This document shows positions 25,228-36,145 of a DNA stretch of 64,000 nucleotides, in pieces. Positions within the stretch are counted from its first letter, which is position 1. Every line of letters starts with the position of its first letter. Source of the stretch: Allantophomopsis cytisporea (lineage: Eukaryota > Ascomycota > Leotiomycetes > Phacidiales > Phacidiaceae); NCBI GenBank assembly GCA_024752435.1, contig CP103032.1, positions 1,054,001 through 1,118,000 of the forward strand, in the 5' to 3' direction. The position numbers were made by a program, and so were the translations under genes. A model generated the notes under the pieces. That model did not search any database and was not told the origin of the DNA. It saw nothing but the letters and a program-made list of their open reading frames with translations.

Positions 25228-26016
25228 CTCTCTCACTTCAAACTCCCATCAACAACATCGAGCATATATCTACATACTCTTTCTCACTTACTCTTCATAT
25301 CATCATACTCACTCATATCGCCCGCTTTCCACTCTCAGACTGGTCACATATATCTCGTCGCATATTACACCTGCCTATTTGAAAAGCTTCCCAGTCCGCC
25401 CTATTTCATCAAGACAGCTACCAAGAATCTCGGTGCCGAAGAGTAATCTCCAAGAGATCGATCCCACCAAAACGAATACATATCTGGGAGAAACATCCAC
25501 CATTCCAGTTCAACCATAGCCACCTACAGCGCTTACGCTTCTCCAATTTCACCAAAGGGGATTTAGAGAAGAAAAAAGTCAGAAAGGGATTGTTCTTCGA
25601 GTAACAAACTCTCGGCCTATCGATAGCGAGATTATCATCATAAAATCAGCTACTGCTCATTTGCAGTATTCTCCTTTCAGGAGTTAGCCCCCGCCGCTTT
25701 CCATCTATACTACCACGTAAGTCACACCACACTTTCCCATGAGCATTTCTCATTTTCTGTCAATGGGCAATACCTTGCTTGACATTTGCTGTTCGTCGCA
25801 CACAAACTTTTCGGTTTCACTTTTTTTTGTCTTCCCATGTTACAGTGGGATGATGACAGATGGAAAATAAGAGAAACAGAGAAGGGAGGGGTGCGTCGGG
25901 CGGTGAAGGATCAAGCCAGACACCACAAAAAAAAAGAAAAAGACATAAGATGAACTCTGGCGCTGACATTTTTTGTGTTGTTGCTGGGTTGCAGTGAACT
26001 ACATAAAACCGCCAAC

Positions 26017-26109
26017 ATGGTTACCAGAGAAATCCCAGCTACCAACATGGGTCGCGGAGCATATGACACGACAGGCGTACCAAAGCCGCCGCCTCCGAAG
26101 CCATCATAA
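26017..26109 (+). CDS. Candidate 30-residue micropeptide after a spliced leader
   Basis: ATG GTT ... TCA TAA encodes 30 residues starting MVTREIPATNMGRGAYD and ending VPKPPPPKPS. Both methionine codons sit in similar strong contexts (CCAACATGG). About 20 nt upstream lies a good acceptor (GGTTGCAG, ending 25994). With the donor CACGTAAGT at 25717 it bounds a 278-nt intron holding a GCTGAC branch word and a pyrimidine stretch. The CT-rich DNA further upstream looks like a long transcribed leader. The peptide has no signal sequence or membrane segment; the C-terminus is Pro/Lys-rich. The function is unknown. It could be a real micropeptide, the only coding part of a long RNA, or chance. Conservation would decide. 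Confidence 0.35.
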   Translation: MVTREIPATNMGRGAYDTTGVPKPPPPKPS

Positions 26110-28356
26110 ATTTGGTCAACTCCGACCGACATCATCCACGGAGATTGCGAAGAAGCACAAGCACAAGCACTTGGAGGCACAGCACAACGCATAAGGCAAT
26201 ATTTTTACGCACGGCCATGGAGGACAAAAAATCGTCAATGTTCAATTTCCCCTCAATCGCCATGTATTAGAGGTGAGGCGAGGTGAGGTGCTTTGGAGGT
26301 GCTTGTGACTTCTGTTGCTTTCAAATCCCTGAAGCCAAAGTCAACATCCATCTCCGCATTCACCACCAAAACCCCTTGCATCAAGCGCCCAACCATCCAA
26401 TGCCCAAAGACTGCAACTGCAACTGCATGTTCACTCTCTCCTACGGAGCACCTCTTTTATCGCATCATGTCTTAACATTATTACAAACCTCTTAATATCG
26501 ACAAGCAATTGTCCCCAACCGCAATATCTGTACTATATACACTACGAATCCGCCTACGAACGCTCATTTCCTACCCGTCCGTTGCCACAAACAGCAAGCT
26601 TTCCTCTTCTGCTGCTCTCTACCTCTTTCTTTCTCTCTTTTTTTTTTTCTTCGCGCAGCGAGCCTCGCCCCCAAATACCCAGTCAACATACACACATCCT
26701 CGGCATCAGGTCACTTTTCCTCCCTCCCCCAACCAGAAAAGCTTAATACCGCGTCGTCCAGCGTTTCGCACTGCATTCTCGATGTCTGTCAATTTGACCG
26801 TTTGGCTCCCCTCACCCTCCCCGACCTCCTTGCTTCCGCCAGTTCCCAGGTCTGGCAAAGCAATATCACGCCCTCCATGGCCCCATGCCATGGAAAGCCC
26901 GATGTGTTTCTACGAAATGCGTGAGAGGGAACGAGAAAGAGAGAGGAAGAGATATGGCTGGCATTAACAACCATCCTCCTCCTTGTTTGTTTCTTCCAAT
27001 TGTACAAATAATATCCTCCGCCGCGTCTTTAGCTTTTTTTTTTTTGTTCCTGCTTGGTCCTTTTTTTTTCTCTCTTCCAATTGTCAAGTCTATATCTGGG
27101 GGGTTATCATCGTTCTTGGTTTCCAGTGTTTCCTTTGCTGTGGTTTTTATGTTATTTTGTGCTGGAAGGAGGAGTTTGGGAAGAGCAAAACCATAGATTT
27201 CCTTGGCCTGTGTTTCCACTTCGGGGAAGCCGTTCGGGCAACCGGTCGGCTTCTAATCGTCCTTTGTGCTGGATTGTATTGGATTGGCGTATTAGCGCTC
27301 TTCTGGTAGAACAAGGGGCTGTATTCTGTTGGGTTGTTTTTTTATCAAGTGGATTTCCTCAATATGTCGTCTACACATACCACATGTATCATCATCATCG
27401 TTATCTCTCTTGGATCGGGGGTTCAGGCTTTCTTACAAATGGAAGTCATCAGTGGTTTATTTTGGTCTAGGAAATAGCGAAGGCGAAAAGTTTCAAGGTT
27501 GATCAGTTTATTGTTTTTGTTTGGATTCCATTTTGCAGTATCCTTGCGCGCCTCTATCATCATATCGGTCCAAGGGCTGGACCTGAAAGCTTCCGGTTGT
27601 TTATTGTATGGAATGGGGGCTGAATGAAAGGGCAATAATTATTATGATACCCTTTTTATAGATCAAACAAGAATATTTCCTTCTCTAACTTGTTCTCTTG
27701 ATCGCTTTTCATATATGCTGTGTACATATCGCTGGGCTCCGGCAATATGAGAGAGTTAGAGGAGGCAGACCTACAAGTCAAATATATTGATGGCTGTCCA
27801 CATCCAGCCAGGCTCTAAACCTTATTTTGTCAAGTGACATCCATAGAAGAGTGTCAATGGCTATTTGTAACGTCTCAACGCTACGGCACTATCCGTTTAA
27901 CAGTCTGGTCGACCATTCACCATTGATGTTACCCGAATCCTTTCTGAAAAAGTCGAGGCAGAAGAGTCTGGAATTCAAACATGTCTGGAATCTACGGATA
28001 CCTTTTGGGAAGCGCGAAGACGAACCACGACGGCCAATGAAGTCTAGAATCATGAAGAACTCATCCTGACTCCTTGATGAAGATTGAGCGGTGAATGAAT
28101 AGATGAACAAAAGGGAAGATGGATGCATGACTCTTGACCTGTCCGCTTGACTTTACTGGTTTCTGCGTATCGGCTGTGCGCGCACTGCATCTCCGCATGC
28201 AAGATCGATAGTAGCAGATCTGTCCAGAAGCCCGCCCTTGCATTACCGCGTACGTTACAACGGAATCTCCTCGAACTTCGATGCTTCGATGCGGCCAATG
28301 CCATCATCATTCCGCGCGCCGGGGACATCGAACCTCCGCATCAGCCGAAAACTACG

Positions 28357-28380
28357 CCAGCCAGCCAGCCAGCCAGCCAG
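28357..28380. repeat. CCAG tetranucleotide microsatellite, 6 units
   Basis: Six exact CCAG units in a row followed by a C-rich stretch, intergenic. Confidence 0.9.
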
Positions 28381-28683
28381 CCCTTCCCCCCCTCCCCCTC
28401 CTCTCCCCTCCTCAGAGATGCTTCGCACCTATCACCAGAGCGGCAAGCGGGAAGGCTAAGAGAATTCCCCGAGTCGTAGTCTCTCGCAAGCTTGTGTTGG
28501 ACCTCTGTAATCGGCGCAAAAAAAAGTTTGTTGCCTCTTCCGGTGCCGGTAGGAGGATCGACACCGCATAATCCTATGTATGGAGGACGGGTATGTGTAT
28601 GCAGGCAGGCCTAAAGTCCTGACAACGACAGAGGAAGGGGAAGCGGCGTTCACATTTATAGAAGGCTTCCAATCAAATAAGGT

Positions 28684-28755
28684 ATTCTGCTTCTATCTCT
28701 ACTTCTAATTCTGCTTCTAATTCTGCTTCTAATTCTGCTTCTAATTCTGCTTCTA
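28684..28755. repeat. 12-bp tandem repeat (ATTCTGCTTCTA), 6 units
   Basis: Six consecutive 12-mers. Five are identical ATTCTGCTTCTA and the second differs at a few positions. A degenerate copy and a TCT microsatellite follow. Confidence 0.92.
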
Positions 28756-29252
28756 ACACTGCATCTCTCTCTTCTTCTTCTTCTCTGGTACAGAATATAC
28801 CTCAAACTACCAAAATCCCTGGTACTTGGTTAGGCAATCCTTTCGGGAGGGCAGAGGCTGGGAAGAGGGAAGTGGTTGAGGTGAGGAGAGGAAAAAGAAG
28901 AGACGAAAATTATGTCTCATCATCAGGCGATCTCATCTTGCATGAGATCCCAAACTTTATCATCAATAAAGCTACCCAGTAAGGAAGACCGTCCGAATTC
29001 CGCATATGAAGATGGGCCGTTGGTGCATACGGAATCGTAAGACCTTTTCATATTCTGCAGTGTTTGGAATTACCTGTACCTTGGATTGAGCTGGAGGGCT
29101 GGGGAGCGGCGGTGGTGCATGATGTATGTACGGTATATGTAGACTACAGTATAAGTAGCTGCAGTGTATATGTATGCGTATGTATGTATAATATGATATG
29201 CATACATCTGTGTATGTAAGTGATTGCGTAATGTATGTACATGTAGGGTAGT

Positions 29253-29340
29253 GTATATAAATATATATAAAGAGAGAGAGAGAGATATATATATAAATAT
29301 ATATATATATATGTATGTATGTATGTATGGATGGATGTAT
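29253..29340. repeat. Compound TA / GA / TATG microsatellite
   Basis: Consecutive runs of TA, AG, TA again, then GTAT and GGAT units. This compound repeat produces the Tyr-Ile-rich open frames on the minus strand. Confidence 0.9.
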
Positions 29341-29676
29341 ATGCATGCAAGAGAAGTAAAACGGCTGAGGCGCCGATGCTGATGTAGGGTGTGATGGGGT
29401 ATGTTGATGTATGTACGATGGTATCTCATGCAAGTGTATTACGGCATTGAGGGCTCTGAATGGGCAATACAAATAATAAATGAAACCCGGATACTGGGAG
29501 ATATCCGGATTGGTTAGATACCTTGATGATGCTGGCGGTGGGGGAATCTCGGTCATCTGGGAGTGGTGAGGGGTGAGGGGTGCAACTGCGGGTGCTTGGA
29601 TGTTGATTGTGGTGGGTGAATGTGACGAGAGGATACACGCTGGCGGAGGTCTGAGGATATCGTGGGTATGCTTGGG

Positions 29677-29702
29677 TGTGGTGGTGGTGGTGGTGGTGGT
29701 GT
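29677..29702. repeat. GTG trinucleotide microsatellite
   Basis: Eight or so GTG units between short unique stretches, intergenic. Confidence 0.85.
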
Positions 29703-30306
29703 GCCCATCATTGATGCCTTGCGCAAGGAGATTGAATGTCTTATATATAAGGCAAAGAGTCTTCTTCATACCTCGTTCATGCCTGAGGCTGCGAGGCCGA
29801 ATACATATGGACCACCATACTGTGTACATCCAGTCCTGCGTAAGGTACCGACCGTAGGTAGTCAAGTACAGACAGATGCGGCCGTCTGTGGCTGGTGGGG
29901 TGGGGACATACCTGCACTTACGCTGCACATACCCAGACCTTACTCCATACGACTATTGACCTTAAGCTACGGCTACTGCTACCTTACCTGTACCTCTACT
30001 ACTCGATCATCATCACCACCAAGTGATAGCTCAAGAATCAACAACCTCAAAAACTCCCGAGACAGAACGAATCGTTTTTCAACCCGAGCGAAGATTCCCC
30101 AATTACCGCATTCCTCGCCATTGCACCGTAGCTCACCCATAGCACTACAGAATACCACCTATTCTGTCTCACCCGTGTCCACCGACCCCTCGGACCATCA
30201 TACCTACATACCTTCACTTCAATAGCTTAACTTGCTGCGTTCCTCCCTCTCAACCACTGAATCATCCGACGGCCTCACTTGCCTCACTTACCTCACTTCG
30301 CCCAAT

Positions 30307-31119
30307 ATGTCTGTTATTCAACAGCACAGCAACGCATCTCTCAGCGACAACTGGCGCACAGTGAACGTCGACCTCCTCGATCCAGACTCCAGCTCCAACT
30401 TCGACACCACAACACTATTCGCTGCACAGGCCGACGTCTCAGAGGCCGAGGTAAGGCAAATTGCCGGACAGGTACGACAACTGCTGCGCGGCGGCGATGC
30501 AGAAGGTGCATTGAGAGGAGCAATGCAGAGCGCTCCACGCGGAGCCTCTGATGCGGTGAAGGTAAGAATCCCCTTCAATCCCGGGGGCAGACTGGCAACA
30601 TGCATGATGCTGGGAGACAGCAGCGAGAACCGGTAGCTGGGACCATCACGTTGAGCATGCCGAACCACTCTAGCTTTCCCCCAGCGGTCGGCAGACTTGC
30701 CCCCCCCCCTTCAATACGCATGCGATGCACCAGGCACGTCAGTCGCTAACGCTACGCAGGATATTCACCTCGCGACCGTAACGGAGATCCTGCAGTCCAT
30801 CAAGGCCTCTGAGATGACACCCATGCTGCAGCGCATCTACAGCACGCCCGAGGGCTCCGACATCCTGGACATCCTGGTGTCGTACCTATACAAGGGCATG
30901 GCTGTCTCTCACCCCGAGGCTGCTCGCAAGGGTGGCAGGGCCGCGGGTAACATGACGCCGCAAAATACCGGCGGCTTCAGTCAAATGGGAGGGCGCAATG
31001 CCGCTTCGGACCCTACCGGTGCGCAGATGAGTGTGCTACTTAGTTGGCATGAGAAGGTCGTCGACGTTGCTGGCCAGGGGGCTATTGTTCGGTATATGAC
31101 TGATCGCCGTGGAGTTTAG
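30307..31119 (+). CDS. ARC15: Arp2/3 complex 16-kDa subunit (ARPC5)
   Basis: A 204-residue p16-Arc/ARPC5 protein from exons 30307-30561 and 30760-31119. The 198-nt intron runs from GTAAGA to CGCAG, has CGCTAAC as branch, and falls between codons. The N-terminus has NWRTVNVDLLDPDS, followed by EVRQIAGQVRQLLRGGD and an alpha-helical repeat region ending LLSWHEKVVDVAGQGAIVRYM, the typical C-terminus of the subunit. The protein links Arp2 and ARPC1/4 in the complex that nucleates branched actin at endocytic patches and hyphal tips. It is longer than yeast Arc15 (154 residues) because of extra residues near the N-terminus and a Gly-rich insert around GGRAAGNMTPQ. The open frame continues a few codons past the donor, so splicing is needed for the full subunit. 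Confidence 0.95.
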
Positions 31120-31972
31120 GGGGTCACTTGTTTGCGTGGGGTGTTGAGGATTCAATAACTACAATCGGTATTCACAATGAATCTTGATGCTGATGATATA
31201 GGAAATTATAAACAATTCAAAATCATGGACAACCAAGCTTGCATTCATTCTGTTGTAGTTGATGCCATCTACCGACTATTCATGGCTTTCAAGTATATCA
31301 CTGCTCGGGCTCAATATCTAGATCTGGGTGAAGCGTTGAAAGTCAAAGAGGGAAGTATTTAACACTTGCCCCATAAGCCTTCGAATTAATGTGGACAGTC
31401 AGCCACCTTGTGTTTTATCACAATAAATCACAAACAAAGTCAAGTGAGCCAAATACTGAACAACGGTAGCATTGTCACCTAACTGCTAAGCAACAATCTC
31501 GTAGGTGCAGCGAAAGCAAGAAAAAAAACTTTTGGTTGACCGTCTTTATTCCTCCCTGTCCATAACACCAATCGCTAGCACTTTTGTTTTTGAAAACTGC
31601 CCAGCACCATAGAAGCAAGCTCGCGTTGTCGTAAAATCGTAGAAAGTTTGGCAGTTGACTTGAGAGTATATCGTTAGCTTTTGGATGGGAGCATAAGAGC
31701 ACCATGAAGTCAATGGCAGCCAGATAGGTCGTTATAGAATGGCTTCAGCCGCCAGAAGTATCGTGAGGGGTGTAAAGTTGGATATCTTAGGTGTTATATC
31801 AATTTGAGTTGAGGTCCAACTTGAGAAGCAATGCTGACGACGCTGATAGTGACGACAGATCAACAACGTAGGATAACAAGGCGCCAGAGTAAACTACCGA
31901 TAAGTTTGTATCATCTTAAACCCATGAATAATAACCAGCAAGGTTGTGTATTTATGTATTCCGGGTAAGTGA
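31120..31972. other. Intergenic between convergent genes
   Basis: AT-rich spacer between the ARPC5 stop and the stop of the minus-strand coiled-coil gene. Small open frames (31177-31362, 31475-31705) show nothing recognisable. Confidence 0.5.
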
Positions 31973-34355
31973 CTAGCGCATGGTGAGAACATTGGCGCAT
32001 TGTAGATTCTTAGCGATGATGGAATGACCACGGTCATCACGCATAGTGATAACTGGAGTCATGACAAGCTTGAGCCGAACCTGACGGATTTGTAGACTGA
32101 GCGGAGCTTCGTCCTGCTTGATATCTCTGGAGATCATAGTGGATGCATTGAATTTGCCGCCGGCATCAGGGAAGACGATCTGGAACGACAAGTGGGATGT
32201 GTACATCTTGGCCGTGATGTCCCACGAGTTTCCCGCAATAGCGCTGATTCCTGCTCCTGCCTCTGAGCGCTTAACTCCATCATTCAGAAGAGGTCCAAGC
32301 ATGTCTCGGAGCTTCTTGGTGTGATGATGAAGACGCTCGACACGGAAGTCCTGATATTTATCGCTATCGATAATGGATTGGACGCAGTTTGACTGTCGAG
32401 TGACAAAAGCCTGTCTGTCCTGAACAGTGAGTCCTATTGGTTCAATAGTCAGTATCTGATGTAGATCGTCAGACCATCGGCTATAACTGAATCACTCTTA
32501 CCTTTCTCCTGAAGTCCTTTCTTACAAGCTCGAAGCTCTTTTTCTGTCTTCTCATCAAACCCCAAGAATGCCCCAGCTGACCACATGTTACGAACAATAT
32601 ATTCGACCACCATACGCATGACAAAGAACATGCGGAGCTTAGGATCCTTTAGCAAGTGCATGGCATGAGTATGAGCGTCTTGTAGATTTCTATAGGTGAG
32701 GCCCAAGATATATTGCCACAATGAAGCGTGATCATTTGGAAGCTTCTGATCCTTCTCATTTGGCTTATTGGCAAATTTTTGAACCCAATTCTCAACAAGA
32801 CGTACAACCTTAGTCATCTTATCTGAGAAATCCTTGGAGATTTCTTCTTCAGGCACGAAGAGAGTCAGGGCTTGACTGACTGGGGGCTCAAGATAGTCCG
32901 CACGTGTACGATCAGCAGGACCTGTTGACATTCTGGTGCCGGCCTCTGCGCGACTTCCTGCCGTCAAATTGGACTGGTTGAAGTTGGTTGGAGCGTATGT
33001 GGCAGCACCTGATTGACCACTGCCGGTCGGCAGGGGATAGTAAGGGACTGGAGGGCGACCAGTAGAGCCACCAGAAGGTCTTGGCTGGTGGAGAGGAACG
33101 TCCCAAGCTTGAGATGGGCCTAGCTGGTTGACGAAAGGAGGGAAATTGCAAGTTCCACCTCCAGGTGTGATAAGGGGACTTGGAGGAGAAGGCTGAGTAA
33201 AGCGATTACCTCCAGCACCATTGCCTGTTGGTGTTGTGAAAATGTCATCATGGTCTCTACCGGCAGATTTACGTACATTTGGGTTCGGGTGGTTCTCGAG
33301 CCAGATTGAACGCTTTCCGGAGAGTTGCTCCTCCTGCAGCTTGACCTTAGCCTCGAGATCCTGATTCAATGTCCTAAATTGATTCTCCATACGGCCAAGA
33401 CGATCTTCTGTAGTGCGTTGACGGTCGTGGATATTATTAATCTCAGCAAGGAGCCGATCACGTTCTCGAATAGCAGCATCTCGCTCATTTTGAATCATTG
33501 CAATCTGGCGTTGAGCTGACATAATAGCCTGGCGATTCTGGTCGCGCTCAACCGTTGCTGCATGAATCTCCCGGACCAGCTCCATCTGCCTATCATTATA
33601 GGTCTTTGCAATGTGACGGAGTTGACCATTAATACTGTTGGCAACGACACTCGAAATTCCCGGCTGACGGGAGATCTGCTGCTGCATTGTGACTAGCTGT
33701 CGTTGAAGCTCCGCATGATGGTTCAGCTTGGATGTGTTAGCAATGATTCATTTGATTGAGTTTACATAGCTGTTATATCTTTACTTACATGCACAGCCGT
33801 AATCGAGGGTGGCGGGTAATCCGCCATGTCTGATTTCGGAGCACGGACAAGCCATGTGCTTTGATTCAGAGATTGATTTGTTGTGTGGCCATGTTGGAAC
33901 GTATCCTGACTGTTGAAAGAACTCTGACTTGTGGAACCGTATGTGGGCTTGCGCTGATGCAAGGAACTCTGATTCGAGGCAGCTTGGTTCATGGCACTCG
34001 TATTATGAGGACCTGGATTCATGGCGCCATACTCAACTCTGCCCTGGTGGGATGGACTCTGTTTAGTATTACCCTCCCCCATCATACTTTGATTTAAGGC
34101 AGCCTGACTTGTAGTTGGCTGACGGCTCCGGGTGCCCCTAGGATTGCTACCCGCAGGGTATCGATGTTCATTCTGTCGGGGCCGATGTCGATGCGGCATG
34201 TTGCTCTGATGCTCTCTCGATTCAGAAAAGTCTTCTTGCAGAGCTGGTGTAGCTGCACAACGTGGCGTTGATCCAAGTTTATCAAGGGCTTGTTGTAGGC
34301 CGGAAGGAATTCTGGATTTGGGGCTTGCCAGTGACACGTCCTCTTTCTCTGACAT
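31973..34355 (-). CDS. Coiled-coil protein of unknown function
   Basis: A 750-residue protein from exons 34355-33789, 33726-32502 and 32433-31973 (minus order). Introns are 62 and 68 nt, donors GTAAGT and GTAAGA, acceptors CCAAG and AATAG, frame kept throughout. The first 190 residues are polar and rich in Asn, Gln and Ser, with loosely repeated NQS segments (NQAASNQSS, NQSLNQSTW). Residues 200-330 form a coiled coil (QISRQPG..., then ERDAAIRERDRLLAEI). A Pro/Gly-rich linker follows. The C-terminal 300 residues are a predicted globular helical/beta domain with LTLFVPEEEISKDFSDKM and a late segment LSFQIVFPDAGGKFN. No named domain was recognised. The layout resembles lineage-restricted fungal hypothetical proteins. 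The true ATG is at 34355; the frame extends two non-ATG codons upstream. Confidence 0.85.
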
Positions 34356-34590
34356 TGTCAATTCGATTTGTCAAGACTGTAGCTTTTGCTGAGAGTTTCC
34401 TCACAGTCAGTGTGCGTTGATAGCTTGCTATGTTAGCCGATGAAGAAGACAGTGGCAATAATGAACATAGAGACCAGAAATATATAGATGAAAAACCTCT
34501 TCAAAATCCGAAAGAACATATGATTATTATCCCCATAAGATATGTGGGCTTTCTGGACTGACTACTCTGTCTTGTTATTGAGGTAGAATA

Positions 34591-34899
34591 TTACTGTCGA
34601 CAACCAGCAAATGCTCTGTTGCTCCAGCAGAATCTGATCACTTCCACAACCCTCGAAGAACAACCATCGTAACGACTTCCTAAGCAATCGGAATCGCCGA
34701 TGATAGACAAAAGTAGATGTAAGATTGATTTGGAAAGGGTTTTACTCACAAAATAACATTTAGGTGTGAAGTTTTGTGTCCTGTATGGTTGTCGATATTT
34801 GTTGTTGAAGAACGGAGATGGTGACAGAACATCAAAGATCTGAGCAGCAAAACTGGCCAAAACAAACAGTACTCTTGGTTTAGGGTTTGTTGTAATCAT
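34591..34899 (-). CDS. Doubtful short reading frame
   Basis: An ATG at 34899 opens 102 codons beginning MITTNPKPRVLFVLASFAA. The same frame is open further upstream to an ATG at 35055. A good donor (TTTTGTGAGT near 34747) and acceptor (GCTTAG near 34680) would instead give a protein of about 60 residues. No family was recognised, so the frame is only a candidate. Confidence 0.2.
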   Translation of the reverse strand: MITTNPKPRVLFVLASFAAQIFDVLSPSPFFNNKYRQPYRTQNFTPKCYFVSKTLSKSILHLLLSIIGDSDCLGSRYDGCSSRVVEVIRFCWSNRAFAGCRQ

Positions 34900-35249
34900 G
34901 CGATCACACGAACATGTAAGACAGGGAGTGAAAGACGCGTTCGGATGCTTTGACAGTATTATGATGGAGTGGAAGGAGGTTGGAGCCGCGGATGCCAAAT
35001 CGGCTCCCCATAAGTGCCTAAGTCGGCTATTCGCGGTCAACAGCACGTGCTCCACCCAACGTAGAGGCCTTGAAGGTCTCTCGGATCGTTGGTGCTCGAA
35101 ATTTCTGGAGTATATCAGAGATGTCTTGAGGTTTGGTGATATATATGTTGATAAACGAAGCCGAGTATCAAATATATGGCTTTGGCGACGCGCGTATATC
35201 TAAACCACCAAGCAATCGTACATAAGAAAATGGATTTGGATCAGTGTAC

Positions 35250-35700
35250 TTACTGCTGGTAGTAACTAAGCATCAACACCTCGGAACTTATGAATGGCCT
35301 CGAGGGCTTCTCTGAGAACACTTGCAAGTCAACAATGTGGTCTCCAGTGATGAGCTCCCGCACGGCTTGAAGCACGGGAATATGATACTTTGAACCTTTT
35401 GAATAGAATCAGAAGGATATCTAAGATGTCTCCGACTGTATTATTGCACTTTGGCTTGTAAAAAGGCGTAGAGTCCAACGGTATCACTTTCAAGTCAACG
35501 ACATTCCCTGATATGGTAGTCCTCGAATTGTTAGATTAACACTGAGGTGAGGCTCGACGATGGTCACGTATGATAAACTAAGAGATAATGTTGGTATTCG
35601 TTCTCTTCTTCGAAGTCTCTTCAGCATCTTCGAGCGAAAGGGGGTAATATGTCACGTGAGACTGTCGGTCTTACCCTTACCTACGATCCACGCAGAAGCA
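35250..35700 (-). pseudogene. Decayed coding patch with a repeated VDL(K/Q)V motif
   Basis: Reading the minus strand, successive short frames look protein-like but shift phase. They read LSLEDAEETSKKRTNTN, then YVTIVEPHLSVNLTIRG, then NVVDLKVIPLDSTPFYKPK with GDILDILL, then VLQAVRELITGDHIVDLQVFS, and finally EALEAIHKFRGVDA before a stop. Two pieces share GTTGACTTG-AAGTG at DNA level (ISGNVVDLKV and ITGDHIVDLQV), suggesting an internal repeat. No set of splice sites joins all pieces. It may be a pseudogene or a small multi-exon gene not resolved by eye. Confidence 0.25.
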
Positions 35701-36145
35701 AGACTGATGGTTTTCCACAATACGATGGGAGCTAAATAAGCAAGATTCATTATCGGTTGTCACATATGTAAGTGCAACAGATGTAGAGTAGATGTGATAT
35801 TTACTGACATGAGATGGCGAAACCCCTGTGACCCGTAGAGTATTACGAGTGCCTACTGGTTTAACTCTGGCGATCGAGCATTAGTTTTGTAGGCATCTGT
35901 TGTATTACTTAGTCACACTAGTATCATAAGCTCTATGTGATGCGTGAGTATCTTGAGCGCTTTGAGTGTGATCTAACATTCATGACGAAACCGCTATATG
36001 ACTAGTAGTCATCATTAATATACAAAGGACAACCAACTGAATGTTTTTGAAGCCAGCCTTAAAACTCAGAGGACTTAAGCACCACGCTTTAGACATGCTC
36101 GTAACAAAACAGATGCCTTCTAACACTTCACCGAACTGGAACGCT

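Larger units (their letters stand above)
15080..26016. other. Very long gene-poor, low-complexity region (first part)
   Basis: About 11 kb with no recognisable conserved protein. Notable contents listed separately are a poly-T tract, two hairpins, GTGA and heptamer tandem repeats and a polypyrimidine tract. The sequence is rich in simple words (GAGTGAGT, TCTCTC, TGATTGA). The last 1.5 kb (24500-25716) is CT-rich and resembles a long fungal 5' leader that feeds the small reading frame at 26017. Open frames in the region are short, compositionally biased and mutually inconsistent, so none is called with confidence. Confidence 0.55.
26110..30306. other. Gene-poor, low-complexity region (second part)
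   Basis: About 4.2 kb between the micropeptide candidate and ARPC5. It holds pyrimidine-rich stretches, poly-T blocks near 27035 and 27060, and several microsatellites listed separately. The final 350 bp upstream of 30307 is the ARPC5 promoter and leader. Long open frames here, including one of more than 300 codons on the minus strand at 28972-29928, are products of dinucleotide repeats. Confidence 0.5.
34356..36145. other. Intergenic with possible relics
   Basis: About 1.8 kb between two minus-strand genes. A doubtful small frame (34591-34899) and a decayed coding patch (35250-35700) are listed separately. The rest is AT-rich with nothing recognised. Confidence 0.5.

Noticed and set aside
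26885..27470. Hydrophobic, Phe/Trp/Val-rich plus-strand frames suggesting a membrane protein
   Set aside because: They derive from T-rich low-complexity DNA, several frames are equally open, and no conserved motif is seen.
28972..29928. Minus-strand open frame of 318 codons
   Set aside because: Much of it is Tyr/Ile/His-rich and created by the TA/GA/TATG and GTG microsatellites. No domain or splice signal is present, and other frames over the same repeat are also open.
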